From: Tanytarsus gracilentus
Taxonomy: Eukaryota; Arthropoda; Insecta; Diptera; Chironomidae
Assembly: GCA_038502055.1 (NCBI GenBank)
Contig: JAXRKN010000033.1
Coordinates: forward strand, 930,001 to 994,000
DNA length: 64,000 bases
Reading direction: 5' to 3'
Made by a program: the position numbers and the translations under genes. The notes beneath the pieces are model-generated. The model had not been told where the DNA came from. It did no database searches and was given only the letters and a program-made list of their open reading frames with translations. This document shows, piece after piece, positions 1 through 13,700 of the stretch (its first letter is position 1; the number at the start of each line of letters is the position of its first letter).

Positions 1-3000
1 TCAACATTTTATTTTCATAAATCTCACACATGGCATCGTTGCGCGACATTCGTGAGAAAAAAAAGCATCACGAGTGAATTCGCTATGGAAATTTATTTTT
101 GTCATGAATAACAAACAAAATTTTACTTGTTAATTCATTTCAAACACGTGTTTCTCCATCCCGTTTTGCATAAAAAATACTTTCATCATGCTAACCTTGC
201 GCATTCTAAAAAAGGATCTAAATGGCAGTGATTGACATTGAGAAATTTATTTTGAGCTTTTAAATTAATTCAAAACCGGGTCGGTTTATTAAGAAGAATT
301 AGGCAAAAGTTTATAAGAAAAAAATCAAGAAGAATTGAAGGGTGAATATGAACTTTTTAACGCCTCCACGTGTTGAGATAGCTTTTGGGTGCTGTTTAGA
401 TGAATGTTGAATTTAATGATTAAAATTTATTAAAAACATTTTTGATTCCATTTTCGTTCAAACAATTTTTAATTTTTCATTTAACGCCGCGAGTCAAATT
501 CGGGTCTTCCATGTCTGTCTTTCTTACATCTTAGATCATCATCTCATTTCCCTCGTCGTTTCCTCCCTTTTTTATGTTCTTAACAATTTCCTCTCTTTTT
601 TTGAGATCATCACAATATGATTTTAATAACTCGAGTGAATGACGATGATTTTGTAATTTTTGGATAAAACTTTTTATAGAAAAAAGCGGTTTCAACTCGG
701 CGACGAACTCTTTTGGGTAATGAAAAACTTTTCGGGGGTAATTTAATGACAACCCGAAGAGAATTTTTAGGATGCTCGTTGATGAGATTTAATTTATTTG
801 TGGAAATCAATTAAGTTTAAAAAGAGATTTTAATAAAAAAATTAAAATAAAATAGAAATAAAGTTAAGTTTTGAAAAATTCTTTAAAAGCTTAAAATTTT
901 TAAATAAACCTTCAATAAAACTTTTTGAATAATTTATAATTGAACCAATTAATTTTTAAAATTATCTTTGTCGGCTCAAAATATTTTCAATATCATGTAA
1001 CATCGTTCAATTTTCACATTCACCATCGGGCTAAATTAAAATGGTTTACATAGTGTTAATTATATTTAATTACTTTGAGCGATTACAGAAAAAGCCAATT
1101 AAAACTATCATCGTATACCTTTAAACTTACATCATGATAAATTTCTCTGATATGCTGATGGGATGGTAAATTGATAGAATTATCCACAGGACTGAATTAA
1201 TTATGTTTAGATAACGGAAGAGAAATTTACATAAGAAAATTTCTCATGCTTTACCTAAAATAAATGGAGAAGTGTTTAAAGTGATAAGACAGGTGTTGAA
1301 AGTCGAAGTTACGTCGTAATTCTATTTTTGGGGAAAAATTTTCTCATCAAGAATGTTTCATGGTCTTTAAAAGCTTTGCAAAGGATGAAAATATTTCGTT
1401 GTAAATAGTAAATTCTGAGAGCTAAACGCCCAAAATTCCTTTTTGATTCTCGGAAAAAAAATCTAATTTTGTTCGAAAAATTGAGTAGAAACTAAAAAAA
1501 AATTTTGATCAACTTAAAAAACATCAAAATTTATTACAAAAGCAATTAAAACTAATTCCGAATTATTCTTCATCCTTTTCTAAGTCAAACAAAAGAAAGT
1601 CCTTGTGAAAAGTCGTCAAGAATCCCATATGATACTCATCAAGGACAAAAAGTATTTTGATAGGCTTTTTATATTGTTATTGACTCTGAAACTATTCATC
1701 CATGAAGGATGTGTAGCAATAAAATGACAAAAGATAGTCACACATACAAAAGCACGTACGAACTTCAATATAAATCGAAGTGAAGGAAATAAATACAATA
1801 TTTTTTGAGTGCTTATCATAAAAAGCTTATCTATCGTTAAATTTGCGAGAGAAAAAATGTCAATCGTAATCAATCAACATTGTTGAATTTGACAGGAGAA
1901 AAAAGTTTTCCATTATTCAATATCATTACTGAAAATTTTATGGATTTTGAACAATAAATTTGACTGCTGCCGAAAACAGCAATAAATTTGTACACACTCA
2001 GTGCTTCGACTCACAAATCTTTCTTTAATAATTTATCGTTGTTTTGGGAAGCAAAGCAATATTGAAGTAATGTGTAGGGTCGATTAATGAAAACATGTGT
2101 TCGAACATTAAATCTTGGATGCATTTTAAACTAAGAAAAGGAAAAAATTTGAGTAAATTTGTGATTTCTTTTAAGTTTTCTCAAATCCTAGTTTTAATTT
2201 TTGCATGACACAGTGGTTTCAACTTGAAGAAAAAGTTACATTAAATAAATCGATTCAAAGATTGCTTTTTCAACGATTCTAAATTTTATGAGTAATTTTT
2301 TTCCATTTTTGTATGTAAAAAGTGAGAAAATAGGGTACTTTTGGATTTAATTTTCTCCCAAAGTGGCAAAAAGCGGCAAACCAAGTAATAAAAACTTGAA
2401 AGGTGCATTCTTCATCTATTGAAATTCAAGGGACTTGAGATATTCTTGTACATTCCGGCATTCGTAGAGCAGTTCTACTAAAAGTCGATTGGGGTCTCAA
2501 AGTTTTCAATATTTTAGGCACTTCCAAGCCTTGTTACTGCAAATCATTTATAAAAATTAATAGTGAAGATGACAACAAAGAATTTGGTATCCAAAAGTCT
2601 ATGACTTCCATAGAAAATCTTAGAGAAAATGTCATAGAAAAAAACACATAGTTTTTGGGGGATTTAAAATTATTCACTTTAAAAGCTGATTCCGTCATTA
2701 TTTTATATGGAAGTGTATGAGCTGACTTCAAAATATTGTGGACATAGGTTCAAAGAATTTTTTAAGTAACAAAGCTCATCATAAATCGCATTTTGATTAA
2801 ATGTAACTTTTTGTTCACGATGAATCCTCTGTGCATGAGCGACTTTAAAATTTTCTTCATAAACTTTTTGAATATTTTTCTCAAAATCTTAACAAGCATT
2901 TTTTCAACTTGAATCTGATTAAAGATTTTCTTCGATTTTATTCTCAATTTAGTTCATCCTTAAAACCTCTCAATTGATCTTCAATTTCCAATCATATGAT

Positions 3001-4487
3001 GACAGTCGCACGTATCGCAAAATTGAAATTCATTTCCATCATATTGAATACACATGCAGACAAAAAGTATGTAAATTGATATTCGAGATGGGATGACGAT
3101 ATAAGAGCAGAATTTTATACAAAAGTGCTTGAGGGAAATTTTTCATAATTTTAAATTCATTTAAATTTTTTTAAAAGTAAATTGACTATTTAATTTTTTA
3201 AATTTGAAACTCTTCTACCCTTGATATTTCTCAATCGACGACGTTTATTCTAAGTATTGTCATTTTACGTACATAAGCCATCAAAGTATGAAACAATATG
3301 CCTTTACTTAAGTATTTTTATGAACACACGCAATTTTACGGCTCACTCACATATCAAAGTGATGATTCAATCAATTTTCTTTTTCTGCCATCATCACCAA
3401 CACTTTTATAGGCACAGCATGGAATCCATGTGTGTGTACGCACATTTTACCTCGCTTGCGGGTGTGATAAATCGGATTCATAATCAATGTCGATGAGGAT
3501 ATTTCATCCTTTGTTGTGATATAGGAAAATTGCTTATTTATTGTTGTGATGATTTGTGAAGTCAAGGTCAATGAGAGAAAGTTTAAGGATGAGATAATTT
3601 AGTTTCTTTCTTCGAATAATGAAAGCTAGAAATATATTGAAGAAAATGAGACAAAATAATTTTGTTTTAATATTTTAGTCGATGACTTTGAATAAAAATA
3701 AAATGAGAAATTTTTCGCATACAAAAAATCGATAACATTTATTTTTTAGCTGTCACTCAAGTTAAATAATCGATTTACATCATAAAAAATGCTGCGCACT
3801 CTGCTGAAAAAAGTTCCTACCTAAATCATAAACAACCTCTCCTAAAAAAGCTATTTCTTTGTTTCATTTCAGACTGATAATTTTCACTTGAGATGATTTA
3901 TGGATTGAGACGCAAAAGCTCGACATTTCCATGGACATCGAACAAAAAAATCGTCTGTTGTGAGTGGCTTGAAAAATGTGATCGGGTGGAAATAAAAAGT
4001 TTTTAATTAGATGAAATTGAAGATAATCTCAAGGAAAAGTGTGTAAACAATTTTTTCGACATGTGACTTAACGAGATTTTCTTTATCTCCAAGCAAATGT
4101 TTTAAAAAAAGATAAAAAAGTTTTTCACGACCTAAAATTGTTGAAGACAAAAAATTCTTCTCAGCTTTTTTACCGCGTTAAACGTGAAGTTAGGAATAAA
4201 CAATGTTGAGGAAAATTCGTGCATAAATTTCCCGACCCACAACAACATCGATATATGTGTTATGTCGTTTAGGATCTCTATGAATAGTAAATCACGTATT
4301 TCCACACATTTTATGATACATGCAGAGGAATTTTAAATTTTCGGAATATCATGAAGGAAATTCCTCAGTCATGTCAGTGTAATAAAATATCGAGAAAGAT
4401 GCAAAAGAAATAAAGCATAAAATTTGTGCATGTGTATTCGATGGACAGCAGACGACAGTGAGAACAAAGAGTGCTAAAGTGAGTCCA
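1..4487. other. AT-rich 5' flank of the guanylyl cyclase gene
   Basis: No coding exon, RNA gene or repeat family is recognisable on either strand. The short open frames are AT-rich, lack plausible splice partners and show no protein-like composition. The 5' untranslated region and promoter of the cyclase gene presumably lie in the right part, but I see no convincing TATA/initiator pair. The frame of the cyclase start is closed by an in-frame TAA at 4383, with no ATG between it and 4488. Confidence 0.5.
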
Positions 4488-4746
4488 ATGACGCCAAAGA
4501 AAAATAAATCTCTGGTTTCGCAGCTAGTGATAACCTCTCGACTCTTCCTTACTCTCCTTCTCCTCTCGCACACACTTCCAATTCTCGCACGAAAAAATTT
4601 CCTTGACGACACGACAAACAACACACTTGTGATCATGTCCAATGCCACAAATATCACCTCAATAAGTAAAAGCTTCAATGATTTTAAGAAAATGTTTGGA
4701 GTGGAAATTTCCGAAGACAGACAAGTGACATTTACAAGCGGACGAG
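4488..4746 (+). CDS. Gyc76C: Gyc exon 1: signal peptide and start of ectodomain
   Basis: Starts with a basic MTPKKNK stretch, then a hydrophobic core (RLFLTLLLLSHTLPILA) that reads as a cleaved signal peptide. N-glycosylation sequons (NAT, NIT) follow. It ends at donor gtgagt (4747) in phase 1. A + strand open frame runs past the donor, but that part is intron. Confidence 0.8.
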
Positions 4747-7700
4747 GTGAGTTGATTAATTTTTCATTTCATTTTCCTCTTCGATGCACACTTTTTCCTA
4801 AGATACTCTTTCTCACTCACTTCTGACCTTTAGATATTAAATATACCTTGAATCTGAGTGGAGGTGGATTTTTTTGCTATTTAATTTTGTCAGGTTACGC
4901 CTTAAATTAAGAGTTGTTTGAAAATGTTTTTAATTATAAAAATTTAATGAACTTTAAAATTATTTTTGAAGCAGTGATTTTACTGCAAAATTTACCAAAA
5001 TTCATTTCAACTTAATTATGAATCCTTTTCATAAAAATATAAATTCGAAAATTTACTTTTCAACCTAACACAAAGCTCAAAAATTTCATGTAAATATTTT
5101 TGTAAACTCACATAACCGAACTCTGATGGTTTTACTCTCTCGAACGAATTTTGATTTTAAATTAAATCAAAACTTTTGATATTATTCATCTTCAACTTGC
5201 TCTTCTTTCTATCTATATGGATGAAAAATCTGTATCATGTCGATGGCATATCCCATCATCACGATAAATACACTTTTATCATGTAAAGAGATCGTACAAA
5301 TTTCCCTGAGGTCAAATTAACTTCTGCGATGCAATAAAAAGGCGAAATTTTCAACCCACACACGTTCATTCGCAAGTCGAAAGATGAAGCAAAATTAAAA
5401 TGCGCAGCAACTTTTTTTTGCCTGTGATGCAACATAAAAGCTAAATTTATTCATTCTTGTACACGAAATGGGGTTGGAGATTTTAACGATTACGTGATTT
5501 GCCCGATGTTGCATTTTTCCTACGATACTTCACAATAAAAAAACTTTTTTTCTCGGTAGCTGTCGACAGTGATTGCGAGAACGAGAGATAATGGCGTAGA
5601 CAGAGGGTTCCCTAAATTGCAATCTCAATTGTTATTAGGGTTGCAAGTTTTTATGGTTATGAGTTTGAAATTTGTCTGTCTGAATTTTAAACATGAATGA
5701 AGTAACTTTTCTTTTAATCAGTTAAAAATTTTAAAAATAAATTTAATTACACTTTTTAATGCATCTCACGTTTTCATTCACGGCTATCGAGAAAGCAATT
5801 AACTTGTTGCTCTCGTTCATTGGAAATTCTTCACGAGGGATTAAATTGAAGTCACTGGCAAACACACTGATTGACTTTTTGTGTCAACAAGCTTGTTAAT
5901 CCTGAACAATTTCCAATGAATAATTTATCGCTCATGAGTTGGAAATTATGAAGCTCAGTTTTTGGCGGTACCTCAATATTCAATTACTAAGTCAATATTT
6001 GCACAATGAGATCGCCGATTTCAGAAATTGAACGGCTAAAATTTTGATCCTTTATTAAAATCGGTCTGTTGGTTTTGTGGAATTTCTCAATAAAACTGAC
6101 TAAATTTGTCATCTGTTGCATGGAAGTTTTTATGACTTTTGTACATTTTAGGTTGGAATTAAAAAATTTAAATTAATATATAAAAAGTTCTTTAGATTTT
6201 GAGAGCTTTTAAAAGCTTTAAAAGCTTTTATAATTTTAAAAAATCATGAAATTTAAATTATATTTTTAACCCTTTAAAAAAGCGATTCACAATACTCTTA
6301 AAATTATTTTATATTCGATCCTGACAACTGTGCAAATGCGAATTAAATGCTTTTCATTTCATATAAATGAGTAACTTTTACGCCGCTGTGATTTTATTGC
6401 GCAATATTAAATTTCAATCGATCTAATTTCCGGCGCGCTTTTACTGTCATTATAATCGCTATCGAGCGTTGAATATCCTTCCGAGTTATTTGCACGCAAT
6501 TCTGTGATTTAAATTGTATTATTAAGATCAATGGACTGGAAGAGAAGGAAAATAAAAAAGGAAGTGAAATTTGTTGGTTGAGATAGAGAAAAAGATTTTA
6601 TGACCCTTGAGACTTTAATTTTAAAATTTGTTAATTAATTCACAAAATAAAATATGTTGATTCAAAAAAATAAAACTTTAAATCACGATTGAAAAATTTC
6701 ATTGAATTTGAGTTTATTATTTTTTTCTTTCCTTCGTATTTTTTCTGAAGGTTGACATTAAGGATATTACATAAGAAGCAAACGTAATCAATAACATTTT
6801 CGCATTCGAAATTATCTTGGAACCTGCTTTGAATTTAAATAATTCACAACTACCTTATAAACTGCCCTTTGCATTGGCATATTGAATGATGCAAGAGTTT
6901 TTTTTCGTTTAACGGGAAATACTTTAAGTTCAGATGAAATTTTATCACTGTTTTAAATTTAAATTTTTGAATATTTTAATTCTTTAATTTCAAGAAGATT
7001 TTTAATATAAAAATTTAAATTTGATTTAAAAATAATTCCAAAGTTCGAAAGTTGCGTGAACTATTTTTAACTTTTAAAGTTTTTCTTAAAATTTTAAATA
7101 AAATTGAACAATTTTTCAAAAGCTTCTCAAACACAAGCAAATAAATTAATGAATCCAACTCCGCCATTTAAGCTCCCCTGTTGTCTTTTTCCCTACTTTA
7201 TCATTTAAGTAGCTTACAGTATTATGCGTCAATTGGCAAAGGATTGTGAAAACGACAAAAAATTCTTTCGAAAGCACTGAACTTGAACTTTGCAGTTAAA
7301 GCAAGTAAAGACAACTTTTTCTCGTCTCATAATCCTCTTATGTCTGTTACTCAAGATCACTCTTCTGATAACTCTTTAAATGACAAATATTTTTGAGAAA
7401 ATACATTTTGCTGAAACTTATGCTATAAAATGAATTAAAGCATTAAAAAATATCAAAATTTTAATTAAATTTTAATTTTAAACAATTTATATAATTAAAT
7501 CCACAAAATTCAAATTAGGACTGTGACTCATTAATTTTATTTTGCGTGTGCGAAATTTTTAGATGTGGGATTTAAAACTACACAATTGAAATAAATTAGG
7601 GTTAATTTATAAAAGCACCGAACAATAATTTTACATATTATGGAAATTTTAAACTCTTAATTTTCACTCACACTGCAATAATGAGAAGATTATAATTTAA

Positions 7701-10700
7701 ATGATAAAGATATGAAAATCTCTTAATAACTCGAATGTGCAGGGCTGAGAAGATTTTCAAGTTTATGATAATTAAATTTAATGTACAACGTTGTAATTAA
7801 TTTTATTCCATACATGAGGAAGAGCGAGTGAGAAAAGGCATTAATGCATAAAGTAATTAGCATCAACATGCGAGTTATTAATGCTGATAACTTTCAGAGG
7901 AGAAAATGTCTTCAATCTTCATCAAAAAGAAAATTTTATTGATTATTCAACGAAAGGAAAATTCACATAACTTTTAATTTTTTTTATAAAACTTTCAAAA
8001 GCTTCTCTTAAATTTATGTAAGCTTTTAGTGGAAAAATAATTTTTACATCAAAAGTTTTCATCTCTTGAAATTTAATAAAAAACTCTTGTACTTTTTCAG
8101 ATTTACGGTCCCTCATCCATCATCTGGAAAACTCAGATTTTTCAACTTTAATTTATGTATTGAGCAATGGATCAAGAGATGCATCAAAAGTCGATAACCA
8201 GGTCATTGACACACCTCGATATATTTCAAGTTATTGTGATGTGATCTCATCGGAATTTTCGACGCTTTATCGTAGAAATATAATTTTTTGGCCATGCCCA
8301 AGGATGAAGGTAAGCCTCACATGATTTAAACTAAATATATATGATAGCATAATTCAATTTAAAATCCTCTACCGTCTTCAGTCAAACGACCTAAATTACA
8401 TTTCCCTCTTCACTTGTAATTCTCTTATATTATAAAACTTCTTCTTATTTTTTTTCTATACACAATGGTAAGAAGAAAATAAATAAACAAGACACTCATG
8501 TGGAAATGCGGTGAACTTTTTAAGAATGTTAAAAAGATGGGAGGATGAGTCATGTTGAGGGAAAACAAAACAAGTATTTTTTTGTGTCTTGATCCCATGA
8601 CTCGAAAGTTGATGGCTTGCGGGATCAGTTGAATTGAAATTGATGACTTTGTTAGCACTTGAAGCTGAAAATGTTTTTAGCGATGCTTTTTAATGTCCTT
8701 TGTGGAAAACTTGCAATATTTTTTGGATATTTTAATGCACAACCAAAATTTCTAAATATTTAATTAAGTTGTCTAAAGTTTTTTTTGGATTGATAAAAAA
8801 TTGAATTTAAAATACATTGAAAGATTTTATTAATAAAGCTCTTAAATACTTAATGAGAAATACCTTTGCAATTATGTTTTTAATATCTTAATTACTCCTC
8901 AAAGCTTTTATAAGATATTTTGCCTAAACAGAATTAAAGTCAATTAATATTTAAGTAAACCCATTAAAATTTTACAAATTATGTCTCGACTAACAAGCAT
9001 TAATTAACATCAACCCACATTGAGTGTATTTAAACTGTGAAATGAAAGAACTATCATTAAGTTCCTCCCACACACCTTAAAAGTTTTATCAAGTCTCGTT
9101 TTGAAATGAAATAAATCATTCCGGCACCCCAGTTTTAAAGGTTAACTTTCTTGTGACTTTTATTACATTCAATTTCATGATGAAGTAAAATCAGATTACA
9201 AATGTAAGAAATCGAATTGTTGAGCGGAACAAATTGCTTTCGATATTGTGAATGAGCTTTTTTGTGTTGGCGCTGTAAATTTTTATCCAGATCACGGAAG
9301 CAGGAAGGAAAAATTTATTTTAATGATGGAAATTTATGCATGACCATTAACGTCGCATTCAAGCGAGCACAATAAATTTTTCGAGCGTGGGCGACCTTCA
9401 CACACGTAAACACTCAAAGTGTGATTAACATCAGCCATATACACATGGTTTTTCTTGTTAAAAGTTAAACGGATAAGTTTCGGTTGAAAAGAGGAGAATT
9501 TTTTCACATTTTTGGAGGTGAAGAGTTGAGAGAGAAAATTGGGTCATGAGTGCATTTATGTCTGTGTTTGTATGTGCATTCAAATACACAAGTGTGTAAT
9601 GAATTGGAGAAATGAGAACATATGAAGAAAAATCATGCTAAATGTGCCTCTTATGGCTCTCCTGCATGTACATGGAGATTTTGCTGCCAACGCTTGCAGC
9701 TGTTTGCATAATTACGTTGTCAAGTTTCCATCTCAATATGTACCATGAGAACTTGGAAATTTTCTTTTCATTTGTTCGATATTTTTTATTCTTTATTTTT
9801 GTTACTTCCATCTCATTTCACTCAACAATTGTCATACAATTTCAATTGTTTGTATTTCGATACGTGAAGGGAGTTTTGCAAAAAAATATTAAAATTTTAA
9901 ATGGAATTGAAACAAATTTTGGATTTTTTTATTCTCACACAAAAAAAAATCATGCGAAATAATTTTAAAAAGCTTAGAAATATATTCAAAAGCTCCTTAA
10001 AAGCTTATAAAGTTTAATATTATTTTTCAAAACTCTTTTCAACACTTGATCATGAAATTTATTCAAAAGACTCAAAAATAATCCATCCATTTAATATTTT
10101 TAACTCTTTTATTTTTACCAAGCATCGTTCACCTCATGGGAAAATAAAAAAGCTTCCATTTTTTCTCTCTCTCTCTTACCTATGCTCAAATGAATAAACG
10201 AATGAGCAAGCAAAAATTGAAGCATTCATGAAATATTTAAAGAAGATGAACACAGAGAAAAAAATTATATCGAGGAGAAAAAGTTTTTCTTGGTATTTTC
10301 TTCTTCAGCTGCAAAGGTGAAACCATGTGTGTTGGCGGAATTAATTTAAAAAAAATTCAAAAAGAATTAAAGAAATTTCAAGCACAAAATTTGGGAAGAC
10401 AATAAATATCGGATTAACTCGAGTTGGAAATTTATTCATCTTTAACGAAACCTTTTAAATTCCCTCCGTGGGTAAAAAATTTTCCATGAATTTCTCCCTC
10501 TCAAATAGCTTCTTGCAACATTCAGAGTGGTTCCCTTAAAAACGGCAAAATTTTGTTTGTGGTAAAATGATTCAAAAACTTTTATCTCTACTTTGTGCTT
10601 TTTACCAGGGAATAAAAAGAAGAAAATAAAAGAAAAACTTTCGTTGAACCATTTTTCAATTTGCATATTTTCATAAAAAAGTAAAAGCGATTCGTGGTGC

Positions 10701-13700
10701 ATTTGCCGTAAGGGAATTGCGCGTAACTTTTGATATGAATTTTTATTGAAATTTTAAAATTTTCCTTTTCGTTCTGGAATTGAAATTAATGGAAATGTGA
10801 GAAAACGAGGGAATCTTACTTAAAAATGAACACATTCGAAATCCACTTTTAGTTTTTGGGTTTGAATTTTTTCCGGTTTGATTCAATTACATTTAATTCT
10901 CTTGTGATTTCTGAATCAAAAAAGTTAGAGCTGATGCATGATTTAGTTAAGTAATTTTCACGTATGGATGTGCTCAGACTGAAAGTTCAAAAATATTATT
11001 TTACATACCAAAATTTACAAAAGCTCACAAAAACCAAAATAAGGTTAAATAAATTCCGAACAACAAAATTTTACCATCTGCGACTTGCTATCGATAAACA
11101 ACTTTCAATCATTTTATTTGTTTAATGTCCTTCAATCTGTTCCTTCGGCCCGCAAACCTTTTTTGACAAGGACAAAAATAACGACCATTGTACAATGTCA
11201 ATTTAATTTAATTTCAACTTTTAGACATCCACTGCAAATAGAATTGTATGACAAACTAGTAAAAGTTCCAACAATAAAAGAAAAAGGATTACTTGAAGTG
11301 AATCTCGACCTCCACTTTGAGTATCTCTCAAATGATACTTCGAGAGTGAGAAGAAAAATACTTGAAGCAAGAAACTTTTTCAACACTGTGAGACTTAACT
11401 CATAAAAAATAAAACAAATGACAATTTTTACCTTTTTCATTTTCTTTTCCCCTTTGTAAGTTTTCATTCAAAAGCTTTTTTCTCTTTCCATCAGTTTTTA
11501 CGATTAAAATTTCTATTACGTGCAGAAGAGACAAAGAATAAGAAGAAATTTTACTAAGAATGGGGAGAAATTGTTGAAAGATGCTTTAAAATTGTAGAGG
11601 AGTTTGGATAAATACCTTTGAGAGACTTTTGTTTGTTCTCAAAGAAGCTCGACACGCTTTAATGCTAAAAGTTTAATTTTCTAACTACTTTTTTAATATT
11701 TTAATTTTAAATTCGTTTTAATTTAGAAGTCATTTAAAAAATAAATTTTCATACTTTTTAAATAAATATTTTTGTCATTTTGTTTAAATTCTTGAACCCC
11801 TTCAAAAATGACTAAATTAGTGGTATAAACAAACCTTGTGAAACAATTTCATTAGAGTTTCGGAAAGCTTGGTGTTTGAAGCTTGGGCTCGGCTCGGCTC
11901 GAGCTCGATCATTTTGTCAAGCTTTCGAGCCTGAGTTTGTATGAAAATTTTAAATTTTTTGACCAAAAATTTTTGAACATCATTTTACATTTTCGCGTTA
12001 TAATTACAATAAAATTTTATAGAATATTATTGGGATAATAAAATCGTAAAACAACACCTCGAACTCTGTTTGTCAAGTATTTAGTTAAGTTAGTGCTTAA
12101 AAATCATAGCCTAGTTTTTTTAAAATAGTTTTTTCGTTGACCATTTAAGGTTTAATTTAATTTTTCATTTGTTTGTTAAAATTCTTGTTTTGTGAGACTC
12201 AATAAGATCAGTGATAAAAATTTATTTTTTTTAAAAAATTTTCATATATATATGATTGATAGTGAAAGTAATAAAGAACGTTTTAAATATAGAAAAATAT
12301 CTTTAATAAGAAGATAAAACAATTAAATCAAAGCTTAAAGAAATGAAATTTAGTGGAATAATCTTACTAGGCTTTTTTCATTTTTGCTTTACATATACTT
12401 GTAAACGCACATGAAAACAATTCTGTAAATTTTTAAAAAGTTTTTGTACCTTGAATTCAAAAAAACCGTTACTTTAGGCTCGAAGCTCGTCGAGCTTTAA
12501 AGGTCGAGCTCGAGTACTCGAGCTTTAGTCAAAAATCACCAAGCTTTCAAGCTCAAGCTTAGCTCGAGCCGAAACTCTAAATTTCATAAAAAAAGCTCAA
12601 TCACATGTCTAATTATTTGCAACAATCGAATGACATTTTATTTTTACATTTTTCGAAAGCTTCTGTCGTAGTCTTATGTCAGCTTAATAAATAACATTTC
12701 ATTAGAACTGTTTGAGGGCGACTTGAGATGGAATTTTTTTATGTTTTTGACAGATTCTCTTGCTTATTATGTCTCTTACACCACCCGTGGTTTTACCGCT
12801 CTTTCCCTGCGGTATTTTGAAAACAATTACGAGTAAACTTCAACACTGACATGCGAATGAAAGAGAAACTTCCTGATGTGAAGTCGACGCATGACAGAGT
12901 CTTTAATATTATTAGCTTAGTTAATGTCATTTGCACGTGATTGAGTTTGCATGTGAAAGACACTGATGAAGTTTTTTATTAGGTTAATTTCAATTTATGA
13001 GGATTTAAGAGACTCGCGAGAAACTTGTTGAGTTTATCTTGATTTATTTAAATCTTAAAAGAAATTTTCAATATCATCCGCTACTCAATTAAACATCTTC
13101 ATTTATTTTATCCTCTTAATTATGCGCTTCGTCATCTGAAAACTCAATTGGTACTCATTCACTCCCTCAAGTTTCAACTTTTCTAGCTGAAAGTAATTAG
13201 GAATACTTAGAGAGAGAAAAGGAAGGAGAGAAAGATGAAACTGTGAAAATAGCCATCGGGGGATGCTCGATGTTGTCGAGCATATTGAAATTCAAATGAG
13301 TTTGGAGACCTAATAAAAATTATCAGCATCAATCTAAATTTCAAGAGATGGCTTTTTTAAGGTATTCATTGACTTTCTGAAGCGAGGAATTTTTTAATTA
13401 ATTTACATAAATTTACAGAATTAAAAAGTGGAGGAGGTTTAGGGGAGAAAATCAAGTGAAAATAAATTTTATTAAATAAATAAATTAAAGAAGAAAAAAT
13501 TAGGTTTTGAGCTTTTTAAAAGTTCAATTTAAAAAATCCCTTGTAGCTTGAATTTTAAAGCCTTTAAACTTTTTAATAGCAACTTCTTGAAAGCTTTAAC
13601 TACTTTTGAGGAAACAAAAGCTTCAATTAATTTTATGAGCAATTCTTCTTAATGAACTTTTCCAAGTGTCGAGTCCTTCAATAAAATTCGTAAATTTTAT

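Noticed and set aside
4458..4487. Upstream GTG start extending the cyclase N-terminus by ten residues
   Set aside because: GTG is not a normal eukaryotic start. The first in-frame ATG is at 4488 and directly precedes the signal peptide.
9642..9962. 106-codon + strand frame rich in Phe/Ile
   Set aside because: Composition follows the T-rich DNA, with no splice sites, domain or promoter. Consistent with a chance frame.
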